From Lachnospiraceae bacterium (GTDB taxonomy: Bacteria; Bacillota; Clostridia; Lachnospirales; Lachnospiraceae): DNA of 64,000 nt. The position numbers were made by a program, and so were the translations under genes. How positions within the stretch are numbered: the stretch's first letter is position 1; every line of letters begins with the position of its first letter. Location: assembly GCA_009911035.1 (NCBI GenBank), contig QXWO01000004.1:62001-126000 (forward strand), read 5' to 3'. This document shows, piece after piece, positions 1 to 10,841 of the stretch. Below the pieces are notes generated by a model. It made no database searches. It was not told where the DNA came from and saw nothing but the letters and a program-made list of their open reading frames with translations.

Positions 1-968
1 TCCCTCTGTGTCTCTCCAAAGAAAACACGCATACTGGTTCTTCCCCTCAAGACCACCGGCATGACTATCACCGATTTCAGTCCCAGCGCTGCAAGTTCTT
101 CCTTTTCCCTGTCATTTACCATGGAATCAGCCGATAGAACTACTGCCCTCTCCCTCTTAAAAAGAGTAAATTCCCTGCCCCCTATTTCCTTATCCATATC
201 CCAGCAGGATTTCCCGTCGCACCACTTCGATACAATGTCCACCCTGCCGCTTTTGCCTCTATTCCGGCACAGTCCTGCGGCACTTACATCCAGGAAGTTC
301 CCTATGAAAGCCAGCAGTTTGTTGGCCGCAGATTCACCTTTGTGCCCATTTAACGGAATCTGCATCATTTCAATGAACACCTTTGTCCGCCTGGACTCCT
401 TCTCTGCTTCCTGCTGCTTTTTCCGGCTTCTTTCACTTTCCTCTCCGGCCTGTAAGGCACAGCGCCTGTCATGAATCATCATGTCCGTCATGCCCCGTAT
501 GGCATCCACCGCCCTTTCAAACTGCTTCCTGCCAATCAGACAGGTGATTCCCTCAAGCGGCGGCTTTTCATAATCTTCTATGTCATCTGCATCAGAAAGC
601 ACGCCACAAACAAGCCAATTAATAACAGGCTTCCCAGCCGCCTTGCCGGATATCACGGCAAGGCGCACATTGGGATAGACTGTCGTCTCAATTGCCTGAT
701 CCTCAAGCGTGCTTTTCGATACGCGCAGCAACATGTTTTGAAATTGCTCCCCATCAATTATTTTATTGATTTTCAATGCTTCTTCCCCATTGCCCTCAAG
801 AGGAGTCAATGGGTTTCCATAACTGTCCAGACAGCAGATAAAGACATTTGCCATATCGCAGAAGTATCTCTGCCACCGTTCCAACTCTTTCCCTTCAAAA
901 AAGTTCTCCGGCTGCGGCTTCCTCTCAACACTGCCGATTGGATTTCCCTGCTTATCCACCCAGACCAT
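1..968 (-). CDS. Sensor protein with PocR-like and GAF-like segments (partial)
   Basis: The frame runs off the left edge, so only about 322 N-terminal residues are visible. Residues 25-150 look like a PocR/PAS-type sensing segment (ICCLDSYGNPLT around 44-55). Residues 165-200 are charged and probably coiled-coil. Residues 205-320 resemble a GAF domain. A signalling output domain (GGDEF or kinase) probably follows outside the window. The ATG at 966-968 lies almost on top of GGAAGGAG; an in-frame GTG nine bases downstream has better spacing, so the start is uncertain. The gene begins 12 bases after the guaB stop on the same strand. The domain calls come from pattern recognition only. Confidence 0.6.
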   Translation of the reverse strand, partial: MVWVDKQGNPIGSVERKPQPENFFEGKELERWQRYFCDMANVFICCLDSYGNPLTPLEGNGEEALKINKIIDGEQFQNMLLRVSKSTLEDQAIETTVYPNVRLAVISGKAAGKPVINWLVCGVLSDADDIEDYEKPPLEGITCLIGRKQFERAVDAIRGMTDMMIHDRRCALQAGEESERSRKKQQEAEKESRRTKVFIEMMQIPLNGHKGESAANKLLAFIGNFLDVSAAGLCRNRGKSGRVDIVSKWCDGKSCWDMDKEIGGREFTLFKRERAVVLSADSMVNDREKEELAALGLKSVIVMPVVLRGRTSMRVFFGETQR

Positions 969-980
969 GCTCCTTCCGTC

Positions 981-2459
<1,479 letters not shown>

Positions 2460-2470
2460 TTACTTTTCAT

Positions 2471-2971
2471 TTAGTCTTTAAATACCTTTCTTGGGGCTAC
2501 AAGCTGCATTGCCTTGATCATCTCTTCATTAGGTTCAAAAATAACCTTTTTGCTTCCTTCATAATAAAATACATACCGCACCTCCGGCTGCTTCTCCACA
2601 CCGGAGCTGTAGTCAACCGTCTTGTCATTGCGGTTCTTGAAATTGTCAAGATGCCAGGATTTCAAAGGGGCAACAATTTCCATCTTGTCCAATTCAAATG
2701 CAGCCACTCTTTTCCGTCTGGTCTTCGCCATGACCTTGTCCACAGTCAATTCCTTATCCACATAAAGATACTCATACTCCAGATCTGAATTCAGATAAAT
2801 AAAATAAGCGGCAACTCCAATTGCAATACCAATCAGCAGCGCCGGTATGATTACAAATCCCACCAGTATAAACAAAGCTGCCAGCATAATAGACAAAATC
2901 CTAAGAAGCGTCATATACGCAGGAGTTTTCTTTTTCACAAGCCATTCTACATATGTTTCGTTCATATCCAA
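2471..2971 (-). CDS. Membrane protein, DUF6106-like
   Basis: This is a 166-residue protein. A short cytoplasmic start is followed by two closely spaced hydrophobic helices (about 21-38 and 40-60) and then a soluble C-terminal part rich in beta-type sequence (YLYVDKELTVDK, ending near LVAPRKVFKD). I believe it belongs to DUF6106, a Lachnospiraceae family without a known function, but I cannot confirm that here. It sits directly upstream of guaB on the same strand. No catalytic motif is visible. Confidence 0.7.
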   Translation of the reverse strand: MDMNETYVEWLVKKKTPAYMTLLRILSIMLAALFILVGFVIIPALLIGIAIGVAAYFIYLNSDLEYEYLYVDKELTVDKVMAKTRRKRVAAFELDKMEIVAPLKSWHLDNFKNRNDKTVDYSSGVEKQPEVRYVFYYEGSKKVIFEPNEEMIKAMQLVAPRKVFKD

Positions 2972-3108
2972 CCTCCAATTTGTCCGCGCCAGCCTTCATA
3001 TTACGGCAGGCAGATGTGTATTATATCTATGATAGTATATTTTTTGAAAACTTTCAAGTAATATAAAGGCTCCTTTTGATTTTTCCTTAATTGTGAAGCA
3101 AAAGGCTT

Positions 3109-3125
3109 CCAGGGCGTGCTTGAAA
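3109..3125 (+). repeat. Dispersed motif CCAGGGCGTGCTTGAAA
   Basis: This is a copy of a motif seen again at 41692-41710 and 44525-44543 (core CCAGRGCRTGYTTGAAA). It lies in the divergent intergenic region between the 2971 and 3261 genes. Its function is unknown. Confidence 0.4.
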
Positions 3126-3190
3126 CTATCAGCGTTCGGTTAATTTACAAAAATTTTATGTTTTTTTAATGGATAACTTATTCCCCTTCG

Positions 3191-3219
3191 TTGACATGTT
3201 TTCGCAGAGCCGTTATGAT
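3191..3219 (+). promoter_or_regulatory. Sigma-A type promoter
   Basis: TTGACA at 3191-3196 and TATGAT at 3214-3219 are separated by exactly 17 bases. They lie about 40 bases upstream of the 3261 start codon, which also has a GGAGAG ribosome site. Confidence 0.8.
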
Positions 3220-3260
3220 AGTAACTATGCATAACTTAAGCAGAAACGGAGAGATACATT

Positions 3261-4118
3261 ATGGCTAAGAGAGAAAAAGATCCCCGGGAATATCAGGGTG
3301 TCCGGGATGAGATCAGACAGCAGCAGATGAAAACAAAGGATATGTCCATCAAGGGAAAACTGGGCTATTTCTGGGATTACTATAAAATCCATACTGTGGC
3401 AGGGCTTTTTGCACTGTTCCTTGTGGTTTCCTTAATACACGACATTACTATCGCAAAAGACTACAGTTTCTACGCAGTCATGCTCAATGCCGGTTCCATG
3501 CCTTCACAGGAACTGGAAGCCGCCTTTGCTGAATATGCCGGGCTGGATGAAAACAAGTTCGACTGCTTTATTGATACCAATTCTATCATGTCCATGCACA
3601 ACACCAGCCAGTATGATATGGCCACCTCCCAGAAACTGATGGCTCTGACACAGACCAAAGACCTGGACATCGCGGTGTTTGACTCCGAGGTCTACAATAA
3701 CTATGCTTATAACGAAATGTTCACTGACCTGAGGACTATTTTTACCGAACAAGAGCTTGCCCCATATAAAGATCATCTTTACTATATTGATTATGCCTAC
3801 ATACGCGAGGGGGAAGGTAATATGGACTACGAAAATCCCGCATTACTTTATTATGACAATTTCACAACTCCCTCCCCGGAAGAAATTGTTGCGGAAGCAG
3901 ACAGGCACCGTCGCCCCGAGGAGATGGTGGAACCTGTGCCTGTTGGTATTTTTATTGAAAACTCGTCCTTTATTTTACAGAGTAATGCCTATGGCGGGCT
4001 GATTCCTGTGCTTGGCTTTTCCTCCACATCCCAGAGAATCGATACCGGAAAGAAATACCTGGAATTTATTTTCAATGAATCTATTGACTTTGCATCCCTG
4101 CTTCAGGAACCAGAGTGA
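3261..4118 (+). CDS. Single-pass membrane protein of unknown function
   Basis: This 285-residue protein has a strongly charged N-terminal 40 residues, one membrane helix (about 44-62) and a large C-terminal domain that is probably outside the cell (Tyr, Asp and Glu rich, no cysteine pair evident). I do not recognise the family. It is one of very few plus-strand genes here, has its own consensus promoter, and its 3' end overlaps the convergent gene at 4103 by 16 bases. The C-terminal stretch with VPVGIFIENSS and a final LEFIF-rich helix looks folded rather than repetitive. It may be a periplasmic-type sensor or binding domain, but that is a guess. Confidence 0.75.
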   Translation: MAKREKDPREYQGVRDEIRQQQMKTKDMSIKGKLGYFWDYYKIHTVAGLFALFLVVSLIHDITIAKDYSFYAVMLNAGSMPSQELEAAFAEYAGLDENKFDCFIDTNSIMSMHNTSQYDMATSQKLMALTQTKDLDIAVFDSEVYNNYAYNEMFTDLRTIFTEQELAPYKDHLYYIDYAYIREGEGNMDYENPALLYYDNFTTPSPEEIVAEADRHRRPEEMVEPVPVGIFIENSSFILQSNAYGGLIPVLGFSSTSQRIDTGKKYLEFIFNESIDFASLLQEPE

Positions 4119-4702
4119 GACTTTACCATTGCCTCCAGAATATCCACGCACTCCTCCACTTTAAAGGCGCCGCGGTTAAGCATGATATCTTTTCCCTCTT
4201 TTTTGTTCCACTTGCCGTTTGAGTAATAGGTGTAATATTTCTTTCTGGCCGCATCCATGTTTTTAACCAGCTTTTTAGCGGAAGCCTCATCGATCTGATG
4301 CTTATTCCTGATGATTTCCACCCTTTTTTCAAAGGGCGCGTAGATAAACACTTTCAGGCAGTTGGGATTGTCCTTCAAAATATAATCGGCCAGACGCCCT
4401 ACAATGACGCAGGACCCTTTCGCTGCCAGATTGTGGATGATATCCGTCTGAACTTTAAAGAGCTTATCCCCCATGGACGGACTTAATTTTCCTATGGTAA
4501 GATACGGACTTAAGAAACGCCCCATAATTGATTCATCAGAGGAAGCCAGTACATTGATGTCAATACCGCTTTTCTGCGCAGCAAGAGCCAGCATGTCTTT
4601 GTCGTACAGTTCAAATCCCAGCCGCTGTGCCAGTTCCTTTCCTATTTCGTGGCCTTCCGCGCCGAATTCCCGTCCAATTGTGATAATCAGTTTACTGTCC
4701 AT
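4103..4702 (-). CDS. Cytidylate kinase-like family protein
   Basis: This 199-residue protein belongs to the cytidylate-kinase-like P-loop family. The N-terminus (ITIGREFGAEGHEIGKELA) is the variant P-loop, followed by LYDKDML and the Arg-rich lid region (KYYTYYSNGKWNKKEG). Canonical Cmk proteins are about 220 residues with GPSGSGKST; this branch, common in Firmicutes, has GREFGSGG-like loops and its substrate is not established. It probably phosphorylates a nucleotide or a small metabolite in the cytoplasm. It starts 23 bases after the ABC ATPase stop and may end that operon. Confidence 0.85.
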   Translation of the reverse strand: MDSKLIITIGREFGAEGHEIGKELAQRLGFELYDKDMLALAAQKSGIDINVLASSDESIMGRFLSPYLTIGKLSPSMGDKLFKVQTDIIHNLAAKGSCVIVGRLADYILKDNPNCLKVFIYAPFEKRVEIIRNKHQIDEASAKKLVKNMDAARKKYYTYYSNGKWNKKEGKDIMLNRGAFKVEECVDILEAMVKSHSGS

Positions 4703-4725
4703 ATCTCCCTCTATTCATTCCTTAA

Positions 4726-5484
4726 TTAAAGTACTTTATTTAAAAAGCTGATGGTGCGTTCCTCTTTAGCATGGTTAAATATGTAGTCAGGAGTCCCCTG
4801 CTCCACAATATAACCGTCATCCATGAAAATAATCCTGTCAGCCACTTCCCTTGCAAACCCCATTTCGTGGGTAACGATCACCATAGTCATGCCTTCCCTT
4901 GCAAGGCTTTTCATTACGTCCAGAACTTCCCCTACCATTTCCGGGTCAAGGGCCGAAGTTGGTTCGTCAAAAAGCATGATATCCGGCGACATGGCAAGGG
5001 ATCTTGCTATGGCGCATCGCTGCTTCTGTCCTCCCGAAAGCTGGCTGGGATATACCTCCGCCTTATCTTCCAGCCCCACTCTCCTAAGAAGCTCCATGGC
5101 CCGCTCTCTTGCCTGCTCTTTGGTAAGGATCTTAAGTTCCACAGGCGCTAAAGTGATATTGTCTATAATCGTAAGATTGGCAAACAGGTTGAAATGCTGG
5201 AACACCATGCCGATGTTTTCGCGCACTTTATTAATATTTATCTTTTTATCTGTGATCCGCTGTCCGTCAATGATGATTTCGCCACCGTTGGCTTCCTCCA
5301 ATTTGTTGAGGCAGCGCAGAAAGGTACTCTTGCCGGAACCAGAAGGTCCTATCAGGCAGACCACTTCTCCCTCTTTTACTTCCACATCCATGCCCTTTAA
5401 TACTTCCAGCTCTCCGAAGCACTTCTTAAGCCCTTTAACAGATATCATTGGACTTTTATTTTTCAAACTGTCTTTATTTTCCAT
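4726..5484 (-). CDS. Polar amino acid ABC transporter, ATP-binding protein
   Basis: This 252-residue ATPase is of the GlnQ/HisP type. It has Walker [10 protein letters not shown], the Q-loop in [12 protein letters not shown], signature LSGGQKQR, Walker [15 protein letters not shown] and the H-loop in IVTHEMGF. It energises uptake through the permease encoded just upstream, whose gene overlaps it by 11 bases. Family membership points to a polar or charged amino acid, but the substrate cannot be read from the sequence. Confidence 0.95.
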   Translation of the reverse strand: MENKDSLKNKSPMISVKGLKKCFGELEVLKGMDVEVKEGEVVCLIGPSGSGKSTFLRCLNKLEEANGGEIIIDGQRITDKKININKVRENIGMVFQHFNLFANLTIIDNITLAPVELKILTKEQARERAMELLRRVGLEDKAEVYPSQLSGGQKQRCAIARSLAMSPDIMLFDEPTSALDPEMVGEVLDVMKSLAREGMTMVIVTHEMGFAREVADRIIFMDDGYIVEQGTPDYIFNHAKEERTISFLNKVL

Positions 5485-6154
5485 GGGATACCTTCCTTTC
5501 CACTATCTTTGCCACCTGTGAAAGAACGGTGCACACAATTAAATAGTATACTGCAACTACCAGCCAGATAGCCATGACCCTGTTTGCAGAATTTGCTGCC
5601 AGGATTTTGCCGTTCTGAGTCAGTTCCCTGATACCGATGATGGAAATCAGGGATGTATCTTTTAATGTGATAATAAACTGGTTGATAATCGCCGGAAGCA
5701 TGGTAAAAAATGCCTGTGGAAGCACAATTTTACGCATGGACTTGCTGTAAGACAGGCCAAGGCTTCTTGCCGCCTCCATCTGGCCTTTGTCAACTGCTTC
5801 AATACCGCCCCGGATAATCTCCGCCATATATGCCCCTGCATTCAGGCTCAGGGCCACTGCGCCCGCCGTAAAAGGACCGCCGATCAGTTTCCACTGGAAC
5901 CCTAACGGCCGGAGTACCTGCGCAAGACCGTAATAGACGATAAATGTCTGTACCAGAAGGGGCGTTCCTCTGATGATTCCCACATAGACCTGTGAAAGGA
6001 ACTCCAATATCCTGATTTTTGATACCGTAAAAAGACCGAAAATGACACCCAGCACAGAAGCCGCAATCAAGGCCACAATGGCAAGCTTCACCGTCTCCCC
6101 CATGGCTGCCATAAAGGTTCCCACGCTGTTCGTCAGCACCTGAAAAAATTCCAT
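5474..6154 (-). CDS. Polar amino acid ABC transporter, permease
   Basis: This is a His/Glu/Gln/Arg/opine family permease of about 226 residues with roughly five membrane helices. The EAA loop lies in [21 protein letters not shown], and [15 protein letters not shown]-like sequence marks the first half. The frame is open to 6265, but I place the start at the ATG at 6154 because it follows GGAGAGGTGGAAAA and begins MEFFQVL, as expected for the family. It is cotranscribed with the upstream binding protein and the overlapping ATPase gene. Confidence 0.93.
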   Translation of the reverse strand: MEFFQVLTNSVGTFMAAMGETVKLAIVALIAASVLGVIFGLFTVSKIRILEFLSQVYVGIIRGTPLLVQTFIVYYGLAQVLRPLGFQWKLIGGPFTAGAVALSLNAGAYMAEIIRGGIEAVDKGQMEAARSLGLSYSKSMRKIVLPQAFFTMLPAIINQFIITLKDTSLISIIGIRELTQNGKILAANSANRVMAIWLVVAVYYLIVCTVLSQVAKIVERKVSHGK

Positions 6155-6185
6155 TTTTCCACCTCTCCCATACATTTTTTCTGAA

Positions 6186-6246
6186 CAAATGCGCTCTGGA
6201 GCGCGTTTGTAACGTAAATTCCGCCGGCAGGCTGTGACCCCTGCCG
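6186..6246 (-). promoter_or_regulatory. Two intercistronic hairpins between binding protein and permease
   Basis: One hairpin pairs CGGCAGG (6225-6231) with CCTGCCG (6240-6246). The second pairs CAAATGCGCT (6186-6195) with AGCGCGTTTG (6200-6209). Neither has a T-tract. In this position such stems commonly protect the upstream binding-protein message from decay, giving more binding protein than permease; that role is inferred. Confidence 0.5.
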
Positions 6247-6278
6247 ACAGTATAAGATCTCTCACACACCGTTTGGTA

Positions 6279-7136
6279 TTATCTGGAAATATATGTATTT
6301 AAAATTTCATCATATTTTCCGCTTTCTTTCAGGTTTGCAAGACCTGCGTTGAACATTTCAACCAGTTCAGGCGCTTCCCCCTTAAGGGTTGCAAAGCCAT
6401 AGGAAGAACCTCTCTCCATGTCGATTGGAAGTTTCAGTCCTGTACCTCTGGAAATTTCATACCCAAGCACCGGATAGTCATCAAAACATGCGGCGCTTGT
6501 CCCGGAAAGGACATCCTGATACATGCTTGCGGAATCTTCAAACTGAACAATGGTAAATCCATACTGTTCAGCGATGGACTCTGCAAAAGCGCATCCTTCT
6601 GTACCAATTTTGGCTGCTACCTGGAGTCCTGAAAGGGCTTCGTAAGAAGCAATGTCAGAATCAGCCGCCACTGCCATGCCTACCCCTGAATCATAGTATG
6701 CTTCTGAAAAATCATATTTCTGCTGTCTTTCATCCGTAATGGACATTCCGGCGATCACACCGTCAACTTCCCCTGCTTCTAAAGCGGTAACTGCTGCCGA
6801 AAACCCAATGCTCTGGAGTTCATAGGTAAATCCCTGATCCTCAGCAATTGCTGCAAGTAAATCCAAATCGATGCCTACCATCTCACCGTTGTCATTTTCA
6901 AACTCAAAAGGTGCGAAGGTGGTGTCGGTTGCAATCACATAATGCTTTGCTTCTGTGCCTGCCTCTGCTTCTTCACTGCTTTCTTCCGGCGCTGCCACTT
7001 CTTCCCCAGCTTCCGCTTCTGTCTCCTGGGGCGCTGCCTCTGCTGCGCCTGACTGTTCTGCATCCTTTGCACCGCCGCAGGCAGTCAGTGAAAATACCAT
7101 AGCTGCTGCCAGTAATAATGCTGCTCTTTTTTTCAT
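6279..7136 (-). CDS. Polar amino acid ABC transporter, substrate-binding lipoprotein
   Basis: This 285-residue lipoprotein has a signal peptide ending in the lipobox LTAC, with Cys20 as the lipidation site. A low-complexity Ala/Glu linker (about 23-63) is followed by a family-3 solute-binding domain (YVIATDTTFAPFEFENDNG; GIDLDLLAAIA; DGVIAGMSIT). It captures the ligand outside the membrane and feeds the permease and ATPase encoded downstream. The start has an excellent AAGGAGGAG site. It is the first gene of the transporter operon. Confidence 0.95.
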   Translation of the reverse strand: MKKRAALLLAAAMVFSLTACGGAKDAEQSGAAEAAPQETEAEAGEEVAAPEESSEEAEAGTEAKHYVIATDTTFAPFEFENDNGEMVGIDLDLLAAIAEDQGFTYELQSIGFSAAVTALEAGEVDGVIAGMSITDERQQKYDFSEAYYDSGVGMAVAADSDIASYEALSGLQVAAKIGTEGCAFAESIAEQYGFTIVQFEDSASMYQDVLSGTSAACFDDYPVLGYEISRGTGLKLPIDMERGSSYGFATLKGEAPELVEMFNAGLANLKESGKYDEILNTYISR

Positions 7137-7261
7137 ATTCTCCTCCTTTTTCGCCGGTTATCTGCTTTCCACAGTCCTGCCTGTCTATCCGGTACTAACT
7201 TTTCCCAAAAGAGAGTCTGCAGAACTTATCAAATGCCGGTACGTTTAAACCTGCCTATTGA

Positions 7262-7293
7262 TGAAAAGAGGATAACACCATTAGGGTGTTACC
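7262..7293 (-). terminator. Weak intrinsic terminator after the FtsX-type permease
   Basis: TAACACC (7273-7279) pairs with GGTGTTA (7285-7291). On the minus strand the stem is followed by CCTCTTTTC, a short T-rich tail. It separates the exporter operon from the amino acid transporter operon. Confidence 0.5.
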
Positions 7294-7359
7294 CTCATCG
7301 ATAACCTGACTTTACCTATATTTATACGCCAGTTATTATACCATCTGATTTTTTCTCCG

Positions 7360-10050
7360 TCAACCTAAATTTTCATTACGCACCGCCTCTATAATCGTGT
7401 CTTTCCTGATTTTGCCAGATGAGATCCGGTAAGAGACTGCTACTGCAAGCATGACCAGCGCCGTTCCACCGGCAATTTCTCCCCAGGGGATATAGGGCAG
7501 CAATTCCTTCCATGTTACATCTAAAATCCACAGTAACAGCGTAAGAAGCCCGGCCACCGCAGGTATGGCGGCCAGAACGGGAGTAATGGCCATCCGCAGT
7601 CCTTCCAGCGCAAGCAGCTTTCCGACTTCCTGTGTATCCATTCCCACCGAACGCAGCATGGCAAATTCCCGCCGCCGGCTCAGCATCGACCGTGACACCA
7701 CGGACAGGGTATTGGAAATCCCAATCAGCCCCAGCAGAATTCCGATGCAGTCCACAACCGCTCCCATAGCCCGGCTGACCGTTGCATTGTCCCTTTCTTC
7801 TTTGCCAAAACTTACAAGATAAAAGTCTTCCTCCGGCATAAAGGACCTGCACAGTTCTTCCGCCCGCTCTGCTACTGCCAGATCATTTTCCGGGCTGGTC
7901 TTCATTTTTACATAGACCTGGTATGCACTCTGGGCCTTTTCCGGTCCAAAGCCTTCTGCTATGGCATAGTACACCTTGAGAGGCACATACAGATTTATGG
8001 CATAATTATTCCTTACATCCCCAATCTCCGGCCCCTTTGCGGCCACAGCGCCTACCTCCACAGACAGCGTATAATCTGTATCCAGATCATCCTCTGTCTT
8101 CTCCTCAATCATCAGCTCCTGACCGGGTGCAAGCTTTAAATGGGAATAAGACTGCCCCGCTTTCCTGCTGTTATTAATCACTTCCGGGTAAAGGGGCGCC
8201 GCGCTCCATGCAAGGGCTTTTAAGTGTTCCGTATCATAATACTCTGCGGGGCTTTCCCCAAGGCTCTGGCAAAAAGCGTCAAAAGCCTTTTCTTCCATAC
8301 CGTACAAGTACGTTCGCATTCTGTATTTTCCGTCCCGTTTTACCAGATTCCATTTATTCAGATCCAGCCCTGCAAATCCTCCCCTGCTTTTAAATTCTTC
8401 CGATTCCTGTGAAGGCTGCGCCCAATAGGCCAGCCGTGAGACACAGAAATAAACGTTTTCCTCCTGTCCCGGAATAGAAAGCAGTTCACCGGGAAGTTTC
8501 CTGTCTGATTCCGTTATCATGGTAAGTCTGGCAAAAATGTTATAATGAGCTGCCTGCCGGTTCCTTATGCTTAAATAATCATTGAGTCCCATCATGGAAT
8601 AAAATCCGCAAAGAAGCATCAGGCATAAGGTCAGTGACAAAACCCCTGCCCTAAACCCCTTTCTGCCTGCATAATGGGAAGCTGCTGCCAGTTCCCCCGT
8701 ATAGCCGAACAGCCTTCTGAAAAGGGGATGCTTTTTATATTTCCTTCTGCCCTTTTTCTTCCCCTTGCGGCTTTCTTCCTGCATGTGTACAGCCTCTAAA
8801 GGCGTCATTTTGGATATCTTTACAGCGGGAATAAGGGCCGCTGTCAGAACCGTAAGGAAAGAAATCCCGGCGGAAAACAGGGCCAGTGCCGGAGAAAACT
8901 GCACGGTAATGGGAAAGTACAGCATTTCACCTGCAATATGCGTATAAACCCCCATGACGCCTGCCGTAAACAGGTAGCCGACACCGATGCTAAGCAGTAT
9001 GGGCACTATGGAAAGAAGAATCCCTTCCATTAAAATAGAGATCCCTATCTGTCCGGGTGTCGCCCCTACAGACCGGAATATCCCAAGCTGCTTCATGCGG
9101 GCCGCCGCCGATATCTGAAAAGCACCGCGTATGATCATTACAAAGGCACCTGCCGCCAGAAGCAGGATACTCCCGTAAACCAGCGGCACCCCCCAGTTTT
9201 CCAGTGCTGGCAAAAGGGGGCGAGCCTCTTTGGGAGGAAAAACATAGTTGAGCATAAGCAGCATAGTATGATAACGGAAGTGGTTATCATACTTACCGTA
9301 TTCGTCTTTTGGGATTCCAATGGCATCAGCGATCTGGGGCATGACCTCATAGGTCCTGCGGATATCCTTTAGTTTCACATAAACTACCAGTTCTTCCTTC
9401 CCCGTAAGAGCCTCTCTGTCCAGACAGCCCATGGCATAATAGCCAGGCACTGTGGTATTGGTGGTCATGTCCATAATACCAACCAGCGTGACCATACATT
9501 CTCCGGTCTGGTGAAAGTGCTCCCCCTCCCGGCTCGTCTGCCCGGCTTCCAAAGCCTGGTTCCCCACACGCCGCTCTCCTTCCGGCATAGAAATGGTATC
9601 CCCAAGTCTGTACTGTGGGTTCTGCTCAAAAAAGGATCTGGACACCGCAATCTCCCCACTTTTTTGGGGAACCCTTCCTTCCACGATGGAATTTTTCTCC
9701 CCCATAAAGCGCCAGTAATTCTCATCCGCTCCCCGGTATATTAGATAGGGAAGGGCATTTTCCCCCGGAAGTTTCAGACAGGTGAAGGGACCTTTTACCA
9801 TGGTTTCCTCCACATACAGGTTATTGTCAGTCACCGCAAGATCTTCCGGCGAAATTTCTCCTCCCAGCTCCCCATGCCATGAACCATTCTCGTATTCTTC
9901 AACCTCCACCCGCCATTTCAGCTCTGTATAACCAAAAGTACACAAAGCACACAGCAAAGTAGAGGACAGAAGCACTGCCGCCATAATGGAAAGGGACATG
10001 CCCTTATTCCTCTTTAAGGTCTGGAGCGTATAGGAAAACAATATTCTCAT
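7360..10050 (-). CDS. FtsX-like ABC transporter permease
   Basis: This 896-residue MacB/FtsX-type permease has a duplicated layout. It has a first helix at about 17-37, a large extracellular domain, a three-helix FtsX unit (about 290-430, ending ALIPAVKISKMTPLEA), a second helix near 470-490, another extracellular domain, and a C-terminal FtsX unit (about 765-880). It forms an exporter or stress transporter with the ATPase encoded upstream, which it overlaps by four bases. A response regulator and kinase lie further upstream, an arrangement typical of antimicrobial peptide detoxification or sensing modules. The ligand is unknown. Confidence 0.9.
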   Translation of the reverse strand: MRILFSYTLQTLKRNKGMSLSIMAAVLLSSTLLCALCTFGYTELKWRVEVEEYENGSWHGELGGEISPEDLAVTDNNLYVEETMVKGPFTCLKLPGENALPYLIYRGADENYWRFMGEKNSIVEGRVPQKSGEIAVSRSFFEQNPQYRLGDTISMPEGERRVGNQALEAGQTSREGEHFHQTGECMVTLVGIMDMTTNTTVPGYYAMGCLDREALTGKEELVVYVKLKDIRRTYEVMPQIADAIGIPKDEYGKYDNHFRYHTMLLMLNYVFPPKEARPLLPALENWGVPLVYGSILLLAAGAFVMIIRGAFQISAAARMKQLGIFRSVGATPGQIGISILMEGILLSIVPILLSIGVGYLFTAGVMGVYTHIAGEMLYFPITVQFSPALALFSAGISFLTVLTAALIPAVKISKMTPLEAVHMQEESRKGKKKGRRKYKKHPLFRRLFGYTGELAAASHYAGRKGFRAGVLSLTLCLMLLCGFYSMMGLNDYLSIRNRQAAHYNIFARLTMITESDRKLPGELLSIPGQEENVYFCVSRLAYWAQPSQESEEFKSRGGFAGLDLNKWNLVKRDGKYRMRTYLYGMEEKAFDAFCQSLGESPAEYYDTEHLKALAWSAAPLYPEVINNSRKAGQSYSHLKLAPGQELMIEEKTEDDLDTDYTLSVEVGAVAAKGPEIGDVRNNYAINLYVPLKVYYAIAEGFGPEKAQSAYQVYVKMKTSPENDLAVAERAEELCRSFMPEEDFYLVSFGKEERDNATVSRAMGAVVDCIGILLGLIGISNTLSVVSRSMLSRRREFAMLRSVGMDTQEVGKLLALEGLRMAITPVLAAIPAVAGLLTLLLWILDVTWKELLPYIPWGEIAGGTALVMLAVAVSYRISSGKIRKDTIIEAVRNENLG

Positions 10051-10731
10051 TTTCCCACCCCCTTATCCGACAAAATCTTTCCATCCTCAATCGTGATGAT
10101 CCGGTCCGCCTCTAAAGCGATCTTTTCATCATGGGTAATCAGAAGAATGGTCTGCTTATATTTTTTGTTGGAAAGCTTCAAAAGCCCTAAAATCTCCTCT
10201 GAATTCCTTTTATCCAGATTCCCTGTCGGCTCGTCCGCAAGCAAAATCGCCGGCCTGTATATCAGCGCCCTTGCAATGGCAGCCCGCTGCTGCTGCCCCC
10301 CGGATAGCTGGTTTGGCAGATGGGTAAGCCTCTCCCCCAGCCCCAGAATCTCTGTAAGCTCCGTAAACCGCCCTTCGTCCGGCTTCTGGCTATCCAATAA
10401 CATGGGCAGCAGAATATTCTGCCTCACATCAATAGATGGAATCAGATTATAAAACTGATAAACAAGTCCTACCTTGCGCCTTCTGAATACAGCTCTCTGT
10501 TTTTCACTCAAAGTCGAAATATCCGTATTTTCCACCAGCACCCTGCCGCTGCTGGGCTGGTCCACTCCTCCCAGCAGGTGAAGCAGCGTGGACTTGCCGG
10601 AGCCGGAAGTTCCTATAATTGCCACAAACTCCCCTGCCTCCACCGATAGATCCACCCCCCTCAAGGGCCGTCACCTTGGTCTGCCCGCTGCCATAAACCT
10701 TGGACAGTTTCTCACATCTCAATATCTCCAT
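10047..10731 (-). CDS. ABC transporter ATP-binding protein, frameshifted near its 5' end
   Basis: This is a LolD/MacB-type ATPase with Walker A GTSGSGKST, signature LSGGQQQR and Walker B ILLADEPTGNLD. The start at 10731 (AGGAAG site) opens MEILRCEKLSKVYGSG, but after ALEG the frame is lost. A run of six G on the minus strand (C-run near 10652-10657) has one base too many to join GAG GGG GTG GAT, as the family requires. Downstream the correct frame resumes at VDLSVEAGEF. Read as it stands, translation could only restart at the TTG at 10664, losing the N-terminal strand. It may be a sequencing error, a phase-variable tract or a real mutation. Confidence 0.8.
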
Positions 10732-10795
10732 GCCGAACTTCCTGCCTTTCTCCAATAAATGCAAATTTTATATACTTCATCTGATTTACTGCAAC

Positions 10796-10834
10796 AAGAT
10801 AAGAATAGCAGAGTTAAATGACAATCCGGTGACA
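10796..10834 (-). promoter_or_regulatory. Promoter of the exporter genes with direct repeats for the response regulator
   Basis: On the minus strand TTGTCA (10819-10824) and TATCTT (10796-10801) are 17 bases apart. TGTCA occurs twice, at 10830-10834 and 10819-10823, exactly 11 bases apart, which is the usual pitch of OmpR-family direct repeats and overlaps the -35. The site lies between the kinase gene and the ABC ATPase gene, so control by the upstream regulator is a fair inference. Confidence 0.55.
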
Positions 10835-10841
10835 TTTTTAT

